Assembly (NCBI GenBank): GCA_033675265.1
Contig: JAUJYZ010001058.1
Location: 3,099,501-3,163,500, forward strand
Direction: 5' to 3'
Source: Actinostola sp. cb2023
Taxonomy: Eukaryota; Cnidaria; Anthozoa; Actiniaria; Actinostolidae
Length of the DNA stretch: 64,000 nt
The notes under the pieces are model-generated. The model saw nothing but the letters and a program-made list of their open reading frames with translations, was not told where the DNA came from and did not search any database. This document shows, one piece after another, positions 13,501 through 24,769 of this stretch (positions within the stretch are counted from its first letter, which is position 1; the number at the start of each line of letters is the position of its first letter). A program made the position numbers and the translations under genes.

Positions 13501-13545
13501 CCTCTTGCCCAAGTCCACAAGTGACAACTTTTCATTCTCTTTCAT
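2089..13545 (-). CDS. GABPB: GA-binding protein beta subunit (ankyrin-repeat partner of ETS factor GABP alpha)
   Basis: Fifteen coding exons, all phase-consistent (795 aa): 13420-13545, 13237-13335, 12954-13052, 7638-7736, 7198-7272, 7023-7068, 6569-6670, 6372-6491, 5976-6074, 5256-5834, 5117-5154, 4732-4920, 4015-4255, 2684-2886, 2089-2361. The N-terminus ([20 protein letters not shown], then GAPFTTDW and [14 protein letters not shown]) matches vertebrate GABPB closely. Exons 1-4 end near ankyrin-repeat boundaries, and exons 2-4 are exactly 33 codons each. Basic nuclear-localisation-like clusters KKRQRTKK and KSRKR follow (about residues 182-255). A long Ser/Thr/Gln-rich activation-type region comes next, and the last 90 residues form a Glu/Lys/Gln-rich coiled coil ([20 protein letters not shown]), the family dimerisation segment. 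It is about twice the length of human GABPB1 (about 395 aa), mostly through the Ser/Thr-rich middle (the 579-bp exon). In the family it acts in the nucleus by recruiting GABPA to CCGGAAGT sites. Intron 4 (7737-12953) is inflated by transposons. Confidence 0.93.
8160..8230. repeat. short tandem repeat with unit ACATGAAGATGT
   Basis: Four 12-bp units (GATGTACATGAA) lie just outside the transposon in GABPB intron 4. The ACATGTAC palindrome within it is very common throughout the window. Confidence 0.7.
8719..9732. mobile_element. piggyBac-like non-autonomous element, copy 1
   Basis: A 1014-bp unit is flanked by TTAA (8715-8718 and 9733-9736). The imperfect termini are CCCTTTGACACCCA and TGGGAGTGAAAGGG. 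TTAA targets and CCCTTTG-like ends are the piggyBac signature. It carries overlapping open frames, including a minus-strand frame from 9193 that starts upstream of the conserved stretch [20 protein letters not shown]; no transposase catalytic residues are recognised. Confidence 0.75.
10020..10200. repeat. degenerate telomere-like CCCTAA tract
   Basis: The tract contains repeated CCCTAA/AACCCTA hexamers interrupted by diverged sequence (TAACCCTAGCCCCTAA, CCCTAACCCTAG). It lies between the two piggyBac-like copies. It resembles interstitial telomeric repeat but could be a composition coincidence. Confidence 0.5.
10252..11265. mobile_element. piggyBac-like non-autonomous element, copy 2
   Basis: Nearly identical to the element at 8719-9732 and the same length, flanked by TTAA at 10248-10251 and 11266-11269. 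The left end reads CCTTTGACACACCCAG and the right end GTGGGAGTCAAAGGG. The minus-strand open frame is preserved (10248-10727), as are the plus-strand frames, so the two copies are recent relatives. Confidence 0.75.
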
Positions 13546-13622
13546 GGCGAATTTCTAGGTGAATTTCTTTGTACAAAAATGACATAAATGAAATGAAACT
13601 AAATAAAAGCGAATCTAATGTA

Positions 13623-13706
13623 TGACAAAACTTTTTGTATCTTCAACCTGAGTTTTATTACAGTTTTGTAATAAAACTCAGGTTGAAGATACAAAAAGTT
13701 TTGTCA
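13623..13706. repeat. perfect 39-bp inverted repeat with 6-bp loop, 5' of GABPB
   Basis: The arms 13623-13661 and 13668-13706 are exact inverse complements (TGACAAAACTTTTTG... / ...CAAAAAGTTTTGTCA) around the loop AGTTTT. A smaller palindrome built on AACATTAGATT/AATCTAATGT follows at 13728-13756. It lies 78 bp upstream of the GABPB start codon, so it is in the 5' UTR, a 5' intron or the promoter. It may be a MITE or a fold-back replication product. Confidence 0.85.
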
Positions 13707-14862
13707 TGAATTATCCAACCTACAAACCAACATTAGATTTAGAATCTAATGTAGGTTTGAATGGAAATAGAAGTGACTCTCTTACTACATGTACATCCAA
13801 ACTACATGTATTTACGCCATGAACAATCATCGCTAATAAACTGCTTTATAACTCCCACTTATTTATTCATAATTCCTGTAGTCAAACCCACTGTTGAAAA
13901 TGATGTCGGTGATATTGAAATAACCAATAAAGTTCATATTTCTATTTATAATCAATAAAATATGTTTTAATTATCCCAGAGCCAAAATATTTACTTAACA
14001 CTCTATGACACTTCATTTTACCATTGTTCCTATTACTTATGTTGACATAATTTTCCTTAGTTTTCACTTCATTGAATGACCTCATGATGACAACGAAACA
14101 TGGCAGAGAAATATATAGAAAAATTGAAATGAAAAAAAAAGAAATTCTATATTGATAATACATATTTGGTGTGTGTACTGTAGAATACAAACAGATACAG
14201 TTAAAATGGTACAATGAACTTTGCAGCTATAGTCTTACGTTCTAGCTTTTAATACAAAGTGTCCACTTTACAGAGAGAGAAAGAGAGTTCATAGCAAAAT
14301 AGCACAGTGACCAAGGCAAAGGACAAGGAGGTGAGGACAAAGGCAGTGTTCTCTTAGAAAGGTGTATATGTCAAAGATAGCCAACAAATGTCAAACATGT
14401 ATCCACTAGAATTCACACAAAAAATCACTCTCATCGATTAGTGACTACTATTCAAACAGTAGAATCTACTCAAAAATAATTTTAAATCTTAAAAATTATA
14501 AATAATAATAAAAATTACAAATGTCAAAAAAAGGTTTGTGATAATAATTATGTTATGTTCCTTTTTCCGGTTCTAAATTAAAACTAAATATATAAGCTTA
14601 CTAATGAAAAGTTAATGTTATTAGAGCTGAAAACCATTTACATGTACCGTATCCCCAGCTAGATGCAAACTAGAAGCTTGCAGGTGAACACCTCATTAAA
14701 TCAACGACAAAACAACAAATAAAAGCAGCATCAAGACACTTATATTTAATAACAGCCATAGGAGGAAATACGATTCGACTACGTGGTCTTTGGAATGATA
14801 GATTGTTGTATTTGAAAGGAAAAATGATGAATATTCGTCCAATGTACACAAAGGACTGCACT

Positions 14863-14886
14863 CCGGAAGTGCTAGCCGCCATGTTG
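14863..14886. promoter_or_regulatory. ETS site (CCGGAAGTG) next to YY1-type motif (GCCGCCATGTTG)
   Basis: CCGGAAGTG at 14863-14871 is a consensus GABP/ETS site. GCCGCCATGTTG at 14875-14886 is the inverse of the YY1 consensus CAANATGGCGGC. The pairing is typical of TATA-less housekeeping promoters. It lies 1.3 kb upstream of the GABPB start codon, so it may mark that gene's transcription start and allow autoregulation. Inferred from motifs only. Confidence 0.5.
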
Positions 14887-16846
14887 AATGCTAAAAAATG
14901 GCGAGACAAATGTACGCGAACTATAAAACCATGGACAATCCATTGATGATGGCACTCGTTTTTTCACGAGAAAAACATCTCGTTTAGAAATATATATGAT
15001 TTATTTGATCTATTTTGAGGTCGTCTTAAGAATAACGCTTCATGTTTTGACTTCCTTCGCAACGGTTCGCAGACTCGACGATCTAATTACAAAACACAAA
15101 ACGAAAAACACAAATTACGATATGAAATCGAGCCAAATGTGAACTAAGAGAATCCACCGTCACTCCAAAACGCTGGATTCTTTATACTAGATGCTTTTGC
15201 TAATGTTCTCTTGTATTTTCTTAGTGATCGGGTTGGTCTCTGTGTCGCAAAGAACCAAAACACTGCTTCAATTTTATATCCGGCTAGCGTTTGTAATTTA
15301 TGCAGTTCTTTTCGCGGGTCACTTTTCTTTGGAACCGGTAGTCGATTGATTTTCCAGCAAAATCTGTGCATTCGATACGATATTTGAATGGTAGAAAATA
15401 CACTTTCTTTCTATCAACAGATATCTGAGCCTCAGAAACGTGTGCGACAGGCGAGTAAAATACTGATCACATTGAATGCGCTACGAGGACAGACAAAATC
15501 GCTAACAACAAGGAAGACGGTGATCGAAGATCAGCACATTTCGGCCTCAAAAATGCGACGATTTCGACTCACCTTTGATGGAAAGCCACATAGAACACTT
15601 CTTAGGGGTATCTCTATCTGTAGGACAAGCTTTTACCTCAATACTGGTTGTTGTTTTGCAGAATTTGAGGTAAAATTCAGGCCGGAAATTCCCAACGGAA
15701 GCACATGGCAAATTCTCGAACAAGAAGACACTTCCTGCCTTCGAATCCTACAGACGCCGTGGCAAGTCAAATCACGTGACTTGTAAAGTAATGAGAAACG
15801 AGTCTTTGATCAAAATAGTGAGCTCCAATTTTGCCAATAAGTTGTTACTGCATTGGAAATAATTTTCCAAAAAATTCTTTCGTATTGAAATATAAATACA
15901 GCTTATTTTAGTGTTGTACTGATGCAGAAAATATTTAATGTGAATGAGTTTTTGCAAGAAAACTGAAGTAAATATGTCATGAAATTCTAACTTCTCATAA
16001 CTAGATTTGTAGATCTTGCCATGGTTTTCCGTTTCCCGTATGTTCCATCAACGCAGACGAAATCTGATCAGGTTCTCGCGATTCCCGCCATTTTTAATCA
16101 GTAATAGATAGAGTTTTTCTTTCTGTTCTGCTGCTTAAAATGCAATGCAACTTGGACAACTTTTAAACGGCAACAGTTTTATACTAATACATTTAATTTT
16201 ATATTGTCGAAACCTCCACGCAGCGACCACCTAGCCTCTACACAACGACAACGGCCGCTTCGTTTCCCCAACTGGCTCCAAATTCCACCGTAAAACTGGA
16301 ACACGGAACCTCCCCATAACGGCCATCGCACCTCCACAATGCAACGCGGCCACAAAATTTTGTCCTGAGGTTCGACTGTATTAAACCCCTCTTTATTTTC
16401 ATTATCCCCGTATTTCTATTTGTGAAATAGATTTGAAGTTAAAATATAAATAAATAAATAAGGGAAAAAAGGGAAAAATTTGGGAAAAATTTCGGTGTTT
16501 CGATAATTGCCTCGATATGAATCCGCAAATAATTGCCTAAGGGGGGTAGGGCTAATAATATATAGCCATGTGCGGAAGGGATGTGAATGTGAAAGGTCCA
16601 AATACTGAAGCGATAAAAGTGCAGTCCACTCAAAATATCTGAAGCTTAGGAATTGCAAGTACTCAGATATCTCCGCACACTCCTTTCTCCTTTCCTGACA
16701 GATTTCTTTCTTATATAGTCTAGTTTTCGAACCTGGCATTCCTATACACAACTCACAAGCTTCGTGACGGAGTTTCGTACTTGACGTCGATCGGTTAAAT
16801 TGTGGTTCTCAACAATTCAAGTTTCTCGAAGGCTGATTTCAATGCT

Positions 16847-19800
16847 ATGGCTGAAAAACCACGAGTTATAATCCTGGGAGGTAAGGATTCCATGCTGTTG
16901 TTATAAGTCAATACTTTTTTAAACTGCAAAGGTTTAACTATATTTCGACCATAAACCGCCCCCAACTTTCGACCACATTTCTTAGTCGTAGCTGAACGAT
17001 GGGGACGATGGGCTAATTAAAATTATAACTTTCCTTTTCGACAACTGATGAGTACGCAGTCTTTTAACATTCTCAGACTTATTCTTCAAGCGATAATTGA
17101 GTAATTTGTCAATGGTCCTTGGGACTATAAACGTTTGACCATAAACTGTATAAATGCCCTTTTAACCTAATTCAAGAACCATTTGGTTGGTCATTGTTTT
17201 ATTAATATCGATTTGTACTGCCATTGTCTTTTAACCCATCGTGTAACGAGGTTTTATTCGCCTCAAATGTTTCATGATTACGAAGATAATAGTTGTTTTA
17301 ACTAATTATGATATTGTTATGAAAGATAGACGGTAATTACAGTTGCGTGTTGACGAGAAGAAAAGGGGCGGGTCGTGCAGACAACTTGATACGATAAAAA
17401 AATAATTAACAACTCAATTTCCTTATCCACGATTAGTAATTTTTAAATTTCGATTAAAATTAGAACTATCTGATATTATGCACATATTTTTTCACCGGTA
17501 CATAAACCAAGTAACTCACTGAACCCCTCCCTACTCATTGCTCTTTTCTTATTTTTGCCTTCTGTACATTGTAATGCAATATATATTGTTCCCTTCCCAC
17601 TTTTGTTCCCAGTCAGTCAATGACAGTTAGTTTATGTATTTCTTCAACCAATTTTAGGTCTTCTAAACGTTTTAGATATGATTAAATAATTCAAATGTTT
17701 GCTTTCACACCACAGGCCTGGGGTTTGTTGGCCGCAATCTTGTGACCTATCTTGTTGACAATGAACTATGTTCAAAGGTATACATGCATATGTGCAAATA
17801 CAGTGGTTTTCATTAACCCGTGAAACAAAGTGTACTAATTAGAGGTGTGATAGTCAGATAAACACAATAGAAAACAAAAGAATTAGAGTGAAGTAGTGCT
17901 AAATATGCTAAAGTGTATTTCACAGGTTTATAAAGTGTACAGTTACTACAGGGTTAGCAAAGGGGTTACGTGTGATGCGTGATTTGACTAAAAAATGGAG
18001 CGTGAATTTCATAAAAAATGGAGCGTGATGTGTGAATTTATGTTTCAACGTGATGCGTGATCGTCCCTTTTGACCAACTGTGATTCATGATTTACTGCTG
18101 TTATTCTCTGTGAACGCTTAGGATCTAAACATTTTCACGCATGAAATTCCATAATTTTGGCTAGCGCTCGTTATTCCTGAATTTTGGACATTTTGGTCTG
18201 TGACTCGTGAATTTACAAAAAAATGGTCCGTGAAGCGTGATCATGACCCCCCCTTGCTACCCTGTTACTATATTTTTATTTTTTCACTCAGTTGTAAAAC
18301 GCGCTGAGATCTATATTTAGTGTGTTTAATTTAGAACATTATTTATATTATTATATAGATTGATCTTAGAATAAGTTTTGTTGTTGTAAAATAGAGTGCC
18401 TTTACAATTCCTGCTTTAGTGTGCAACTCTATTCACTGATGTACAAATGTAGAGTGATTGTTGTTTTTCTTTATGGCTAGTTTAGAAGAAGGATATATAG
18501 GAGTCACTATAACATGTATATGTTTTTGTAATCTAAAGATAAGGGCAGTAGACAAGGTACCCCCTCAAACAGCCTGGCTGAATGACAAACACAAGGTAGA
18601 CTTATTTATTAGTTATTTATTCTCTTTTTTTTGGCATTATTGGACACAACGAGTTAATATTCTTCACTTTCAGGAAGCTTTCAAAAATAGCTGTGTGGAG
18701 TTCAAAAGTGCCAATCTGTCAAACCCAGGTATATTCACCACAGGTAGCCCAGGTAGATAAGAAGTAGCTTACCACAGGTAGCCCAGGTAGATAAGAAGTA
18801 GCTTACCACAGGTAGCCCAGGTAGATAAGAAGTAGCTTACCACAGGTAGCCGGTAGCCCAGGTAGATAAGAAGTAGCTTACCACAGGTAGCCCAGGTAGA
18901 TAAGAAGTAGCTTACCACAGGTAGCCCAGGTAGATAAGAAGTAGCTTACCACAGGTAGCCCAGGTAGATAAGAAGTAGCTTACCAAGTAGCCCAGGTAGA
19001 TAAGAAGTAGCTTACCACAGGTAGCCCAGGTAGATAAGAAGTAGCTTACCACAGGTAGCCCAGGTAGATAAGAAGTAGCTTACCACAGGTAGCCCAGGTA
19101 GATAAGAAGTAGCTTACCACAGGTAGCCCAGGTAGATAAGAAGTAGCTTACCACAGGTAGCCCAGGTAGATAAGAAGTAGCTTACCACAGGTAGCCCAGG
19201 TAGATAAGAAGTAGCTTACCACAGGTAGCCCAGGTAGATAAGAAGTAGCACCAGGTAGCCCAGGTAGATAAGAAGTAGCTTACCACAGGTAGCCCAGGTA
19301 GATAAGAAGTAGCTTACCACAGGTAGCCCAGGTAGTAGTAGCTTACCACAGGTAGCCCAGGTAGATAAGAAGTAGCTTACCACAGGTAGCCCAGGTAGAT
19401 AAGAAGTAGCTTACCACAGGTAGCCCAGGTAGATAAGAAGTAGCTTACCACAGGTAGCCCAGGTAGATAAGAAGTAGCTTACCACAGGTAGCCCAGGTAG
19501 ATAAGAAGTAGCTTACCACAGGTAGAAGTAGCTTACCACAGGTAGCCCAGGTAGATAAGAAGTAGCTTACCACAGGTAGCCCAGGTAGATAAGAAGTAGC
19601 TTACCACAGGTAGCCCAGGTAGATAAGAAGTAGCTTACCACAGGTAGCCCAGGTAGATAAGAAGTAGCTTACCACCAGGTAGATAAGAAGTAGCTTACCC
19701 AGGTAGCCCAGGTAGATAAGAAGTAGCTTACCACAGGTAGCCCAGGTAGATAAGAAGTAGCTTACCACAGGTAGCCCAGGTAGATAAGAAGTAGCTTACC

Positions 19801-22800
19801 ACAGGTAGCCCAGGTAGATAAGAAGTAGCTTACCACAGGTAGCCCAGGTAGATAAGAAGTAGCTTACCACAGGTAGCCCAGGTAGATAAGAAGTAGCTTA
19901 CCACAGGTAGCCCAGGTAGATAAGAAGTAGCTTACCACACAGGTAGCCCAGGTAGCCCAGGTAGATAAAGTAGCTTACCACAGGTAGCCCAGGTAGATAA
20001 GAAGTAGCTTACCACAGGTAGCCCATGTAGATAAAAAGAAGCTTACCAAAGGCAAGAAAAAGGCAGGAAAGACAAGGCAAGTTGCAAGGCAAGTGGCTCA
20101 CCACAGGTAGCCCACGTAGAACCATACCTTTAACATTTATACCAAAGTATCTTTTTGTGGTAGTTTTATCATTAGATTATTTTTTTTTAATCAGGGAGTG
20201 TAGAGAAAGCTTTTCTGGACAATGATGGATTTGATTTCTGTTTTAATTTGGCTGGAGAGACCAAATTTGGACAGTCAAAAGAGGTTAGTCATGCTGTATT
20301 CATTTAGTGGTTATATCGTCTCCAATAATTGGCAAGGATTTTGGTTGGCAGACAACCTTTTTACATTGACTTGTGTCATGTTCTTATGTTTGAGCTAGAG
20401 CATGTTATGCTATAGCTAGACTCAGCTTTGCAGCTGTTTACTGTGTGGTCGGCAGGCAGGCAGGTCAGGTCTGTGTACACTGTAGCTGCACCAAGGTCCT
20501 GGCTATTGTTGATCTATTGTCGTTCTATGTATTGTTTTTACATAAAAAACTGTCAATAGCCAGCCAGCTAGAGGACAATTTGTGCAGCTTAGCATGTACA
20601 TGTACACGAAGACCTTGCCGTGTGGTCACACAATCCTGGAACACCGGTGAGAGCATTGTGTGACCACCCAAAACAACCTCAAAGAAGACTTTCTGTCCAA
20701 GTATCAAATAATATGATACATGTACATGTATATGGCCAGCCTTTCAGTTTGGCTCTGAGTTGCTAGAATTTGATATGTTTAATCCAAAACTACATGTAAC
20801 TCTAAGGGCTTGCTGTGACATTAATTAATACATTCATGTTACAATAATTAGGTAGAATTATCTTTTTACACGGCTCAAAGGGAGAGCACTTTGTAATTAA
20901 TTTTAATTTTAGTGATTTTGATTCCGTGTTTAAATAAAGTTCATTCATTCATTTCATTCATTCATTCATTTATTCATGTTATTTCTCATACCCTTTATAG
21001 GTTTATGAAGCTGGGGTCTATAAATTGAGCATTAATTGTGCTAAAGAAGCAGCCAAACAGAACATTAAAAGATTTATAGAATTATCAACAGCTCAAGTTT
21101 ACTCTTCTGATAAGGTAAAGAAAATAACTGATGGGCTGTGTCGGTGTATAGATAAATTCAATGGTTATGGAAATCTATAACACTGTAAAAAAGAATACTT
21201 AACTTTACTGATGTTTTGAGCCTTAGCCCCTTCGTTGGAGTAAGAGTATTAAAGTACTCTTTTTTTACTGTGTTATATATTCCCCTTTAACCATTGATAT
21301 TCTGTATAGCGTTATTCAGGGATGTTAAGGTACAGATTCATAAATTTGCAAGCTCTGGAGTATAGTGCGCTAGGACCATAGTGGTATGCTAGGACCATTG
21401 TCCATTTATTTCCCATTATTTCCATTGTTTTGATAGAAAGAAAAAGAAGAAAATGGCAAGCTTCAGCCCTGGACAGAATTTGCCAAATATAAACTCAAGG
21501 TTGAGCAAGAGCTAGCCAACATTGAAAAGTAAGCAGTATTTATGAAGACCTCACTTCCAGTAAATGGTATTTGATGTGACTGATGTGGGTTTTTTTTAAA
21601 TATCCTCAGCCTTAACTACATTATTATAAGACCTGCAATAACCTATGGAATTGGAGCAAGACAAGGGATAAGTATGTATGAATTACATACATGTATTGTA
21701 GATACATGCACCTCCAGCCTTGCTTCAATATATGGGGCTGATGATTGGAGTTATATTACCAACTACAACTGTAGGAATAAATTTGCCTAAAAGTTTCAAT
21801 TTGGATACCCTTTACTTCACTACCATCATCATCAACATCATCATCATCAGTACCACCACCACCACCATAATTAACATCATCATCATCAGTACCACCACCA
21901 TCATCAGTACCACCACCATAATTGACATCATCATCATCAGTACCACCATCATCATCAACATCGTCATCATCAGTATAGCCACCATCACCATAATTAACAT
22001 CTGATCATCATCAGTACCACCATCATCATCAACATCATCATCAGTAAAACCACCATCATCATCATCAACATCATCATTCATCAATGCTACCACCACCACT
22101 ACCATTACCACCACAATTAACGTCATCATTATATTATCACCATCAACATAAATTACATACATACATACATATTTTATTTAGTACCATATTTGTTAAAAAT
22201 AATACAAAGTTGAAAGAGAAATTAAACTGACATTTAGGTACAAGCCATCTACAATAACCATTCGGCTAACCTAGATAGAGAGCTAAACTAGTTTACAATT
22301 GTATGTGTTAACACATACACACATTCAAAGGTGCTCCGTGTTCCCTGCAGTACCACCACCATCTTCATCATTAGAACAGTTTTTGTAAGAATATGAAAAA
22401 ATGTACAGCACATACATGTACCCTTGACCGTGATGTTTTTGTGGCTTTTCACAGGCATACGAAATCTGCTCTATCATCACCACCGCACTGCCACTATCAC
22501 CATCCTATTCATGGAGAATGATAAATTTGAATTCCTTTTCTTAATTCTTTTTAAAATAGCACCACGACTCATCATTGGAGCTGTTTATAAGCAGTTGGGT
22601 GAAAAAATGAAGGTAAAATACATCGGAAATACATCAGAAAAACATTGGAAATACATCATCCTCGGGAAACCAGAAGTATATTCTGTCGCTCATTACTCGC
22701 TCCCAGAGAAATACCCCTGGGAACGAAGTCTGTTGGAACTTGTTCTGGAAGTCAAAATTCAGAATGGCGGCTGTCCTATTCAAACCAGAATATACTTGAT

Positions 22801-24769
22801 ACTGATTGGTCGACCTTCTTAGGTCGACCAATAGAAACGAGAGTAATTTTGACTTCCGGAACAAGTTCCAATAGACTTCGTTCCCAGGGGTATTTCTCTG
22901 GGAGTGAGTAACGAGCGACAGAATAATATTACCCCTGGGTTCCCGAGGATGGAAATACATCGGGAAAACATCGGAAATTCATCAGGAAACATTGGAGAAT
23001 GGTTGTTGAAAAGCAACCCACCAACGTAGGGACTGCTCACAGCCTAAATATATACTTCAAGAAAAGAAACAAACAGATACCTCTGTCTTGCTGCAATGTT
23101 TAAACAATGTTCTGTGTGTTACATAAATACCTTCCAAAGTTTGGACGACCTCTTCAAAATAAGGAAAAGAAACGCTCAGACCACTTTTTATTGCTAAGGT
23201 ATTCAAATGGTCTTCTTCACTGTGTAACCTTTTTTTGGACACACCCTTTAAAAAAAGAAATGCCCAGATGCGTCTGTGTTGCTACAATTTTCAAAAGATA
23301 TTGTATATATGTAGAGTACTACACAACAGTCCACAATGTACCTAAGGGTTTTCTTGTTACATCATAGTTGCTGTGGACAAAAGATCTAAAGATGAACACT
23401 GTACATGTATTGGATGTTAGTCAGGCATTGTGGCATCTTACATCTCATGGAGAGTCTGGAGAGATTTACAACCTTTGCGACAAAGCTGATTCTTGTACGT
23501 ATAACCTTTTATTATTAATACCAACTGTTAAAATTGTTTATTATGCGAGCTATATTTCTTACTATTATTGCAATGGTTATTTTGAAGCACAAGGAAGCAT
23601 TACGTCAATGGTTTGTGAAATCTTTGGAATTGAACACACATACTTTGGAACTGTGCTATCAAACTTAGCACGGGTAAGTAGACCCCCCCCTCCCCTCCCC
23701 TCCCCCCACATACACACACACTTCCCCCACCCCTCCATTCATAAAAAATCAAATCATTTGGACATTCGTTGCTATAACAACAAACATTGTACTTATTCTA
23801 CAGTTAAACATGGAAAGTACGGTAGAAGAGTCGAATGAGAAACATCTTGAACCTTGGTCAGAAGCATGCGAGAAAGATGGTGTACATGCCACACCCTTGA
23901 GCCCCTATCTTGACCAGGTACCATGTGCGCTCCTAGCCTGCATTGCTTGTTGATATAGAGGAGGAAGAGAGTGGAGGAGGGGAGGGAAGGAGGTTATTCA
24001 GTTAAATATTTCCTTCTCCTGCGTCCATCCTTTTCCCTTTCCCTTATTCCTTTCTCTTCCTTTTCTCCACTTTCATTCAAAATCACTGTTACACAGACTA
24101 GCACATTTCCTACATGTGCAACAATGTACATCTAGACCAAAGTTTTCAGCCACCATTTTGACCAGCTATACATGTAGTTCTTACATCAATACCTTGAGCT
24201 GCTGCATAGGTGTACACTCCATTGTATAATCATGAAAGGTTTTTTTTTCTCTAGGAGCTTTTGTATGACAAACATCTTTTTGTTGATGGAACGAAAATAG
24301 AAAAGACAGGATTTAGTTACCAGTACCCCAAACCATCGGTGGAGGCTCTTAGACAGGTACGCCATGGGATAACTGTGGTATTTGTTTTAAATATAAACTA
24401 AATACATATTCTGGTTGAATGAAAGCTGCTATTTTTCTATCTAAATATAAGCAACTGTCTTTCTATAAATGCAAACTTGGCTTATTGCTGATCTGCGCGT
24501 GACGTCATGGTGGCCATGTTGGATCCTGATAACAAAGCATTCCTCATTAGCTTCTCTTGTTTGTACCACCAACATGGCCGCTGCGTCTTTGTACTTTAAT
24601 TCTCCAGGGATTGACTCTCCACGCTTATTGATAAGAGCGGGAGCCTAGAGTAATGACTTGGTCCGTGAACTGATGTTTTTAGTTGATTACTTTTGGCCTT
24701 TCTTTACAGGTTGTGCAGGATTATGCAAGTCAGGGACTCTTTCCACCTTCATTATTCAATCCAAGTTAA
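16847..24769 (+). CDS. NAD-dependent epimerase/dehydratase-like protein (extended SDR)
   Basis: Fourteen exons join in phase to 368 aa: 16847-16880, 17716-17777, 18539-18595, 18674-18728, 20195-20283, 21001-21114, 21437-21528, 21610-21671, 22560-22612, 23368-23494, 23588-23673, 23804-23917, 24255-24356, 24710-24769. The N-terminal Rossmann motif is ILGGLGFVGRN (GGxGFxG). FNLAGETKFGQ (about residues 88-98) and LSTAQVYSS (127-135) are the usual cofactor and Ser/Thr motifs. IIIRPAITYGIGAR matches the RP..YG substrate-domain motif. At the YxxxK site the sequence is FAKYK (152-156), with the following E160 conserved, so the catalytic Tyr appears to be Phe. The start ATG at 16847 is the one that gives the Rossmann strand (an overlapping ATG at 16843 runs to a stop). 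It resembles dTDP-glucose 4,6-dehydratase-type proteins. The substrate is unknown, and the protein may be non-catalytic or use a shifted residue (Y155). Confidence 0.88.
17930..18262. repeat. GCGTGAT/AAAAATGGAGCGTGAA-type low-copy repeat tract
   Basis: Intron 3 of the dehydrogenase gene has a run of diverged units around CGTGATGCGTGATTT and AAAAATGGAGCGTGA. No coding signal is seen. Confidence 0.6.
18738..20048. repeat. 34-bp minisatellite, about 38 units, in intron 4 of the dehydrogenase gene
   Basis: The unit is CCACAGGTAGCCCAGGTAG plus ATAAGAAGTAGCTTA, nearly homogeneous with a few deleted or fused units (for example at 18850, 19250, 19335, 19525, 19930). Two CAG-GTAG pentamer/heptamer donor-like sites occur per unit on the plus strand and GGTAAG on the minus strand. 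It starts only 9 bp after the real donor of exon 4 (18728), whose CCCAGGTA resembles the unit. A degraded tail reaches about 20120. Confidence 0.95.
21822..22140. repeat. ATC/ACC trinucleotide repeat region
   Basis: Interrupted CATCATCATC and CAGTACCACCACC trinucleotides in intron 8 of the dehydrogenase gene. The open frames here on both strands are repeat artefacts. Confidence 0.9.
22658..22950. mobile_element. fold-back MITE of about 290 bp
   Basis: Arms of about 100 bp (ATCCTCGGGAAACCAG... and ...GGGTTCCCGAGGAT) are inverted copies. The element is flanked on both sides by GGAAATACATC (22647-22657 and 22951-22961). The flank is itself repetitive, so the 11-bp duplication is only suggestive. 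The arms include CTCCCAGAGAAATACCCCTG. There is no transposase. It lies in intron 9 of the dehydrogenase gene. Confidence 0.75.

Larger units (their letters stand above)
13546..16846. other. divergent intergenic region between GABPB and the dehydrogenase gene
   Basis: No gene is supported. The open frame at 15388-15786 (132 codons, plus) has no recognisable domain. The region has the hairpin at 13623, an ETS/YY1 motif pair at 14863-14886 and a possible decayed pogo-type repeat at about 16205-16380 (GTCGAAACCTCC ... AGGTTCGAC). The promoters of both flanking genes must lie here. Confidence 0.6.

Noticed and set aside
15388..15786. 132-codon plus-strand open frame
   Set aside because: It has no recognisable motif, no plausible splice or promoter context, and composition like surrounding intergenic DNA.
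21720..22162. Ile/Thr and Met/Val/Asp-rich open frames on both strands
   Set aside because: They come from ATC/ACC trinucleotide repeats inside an intron.
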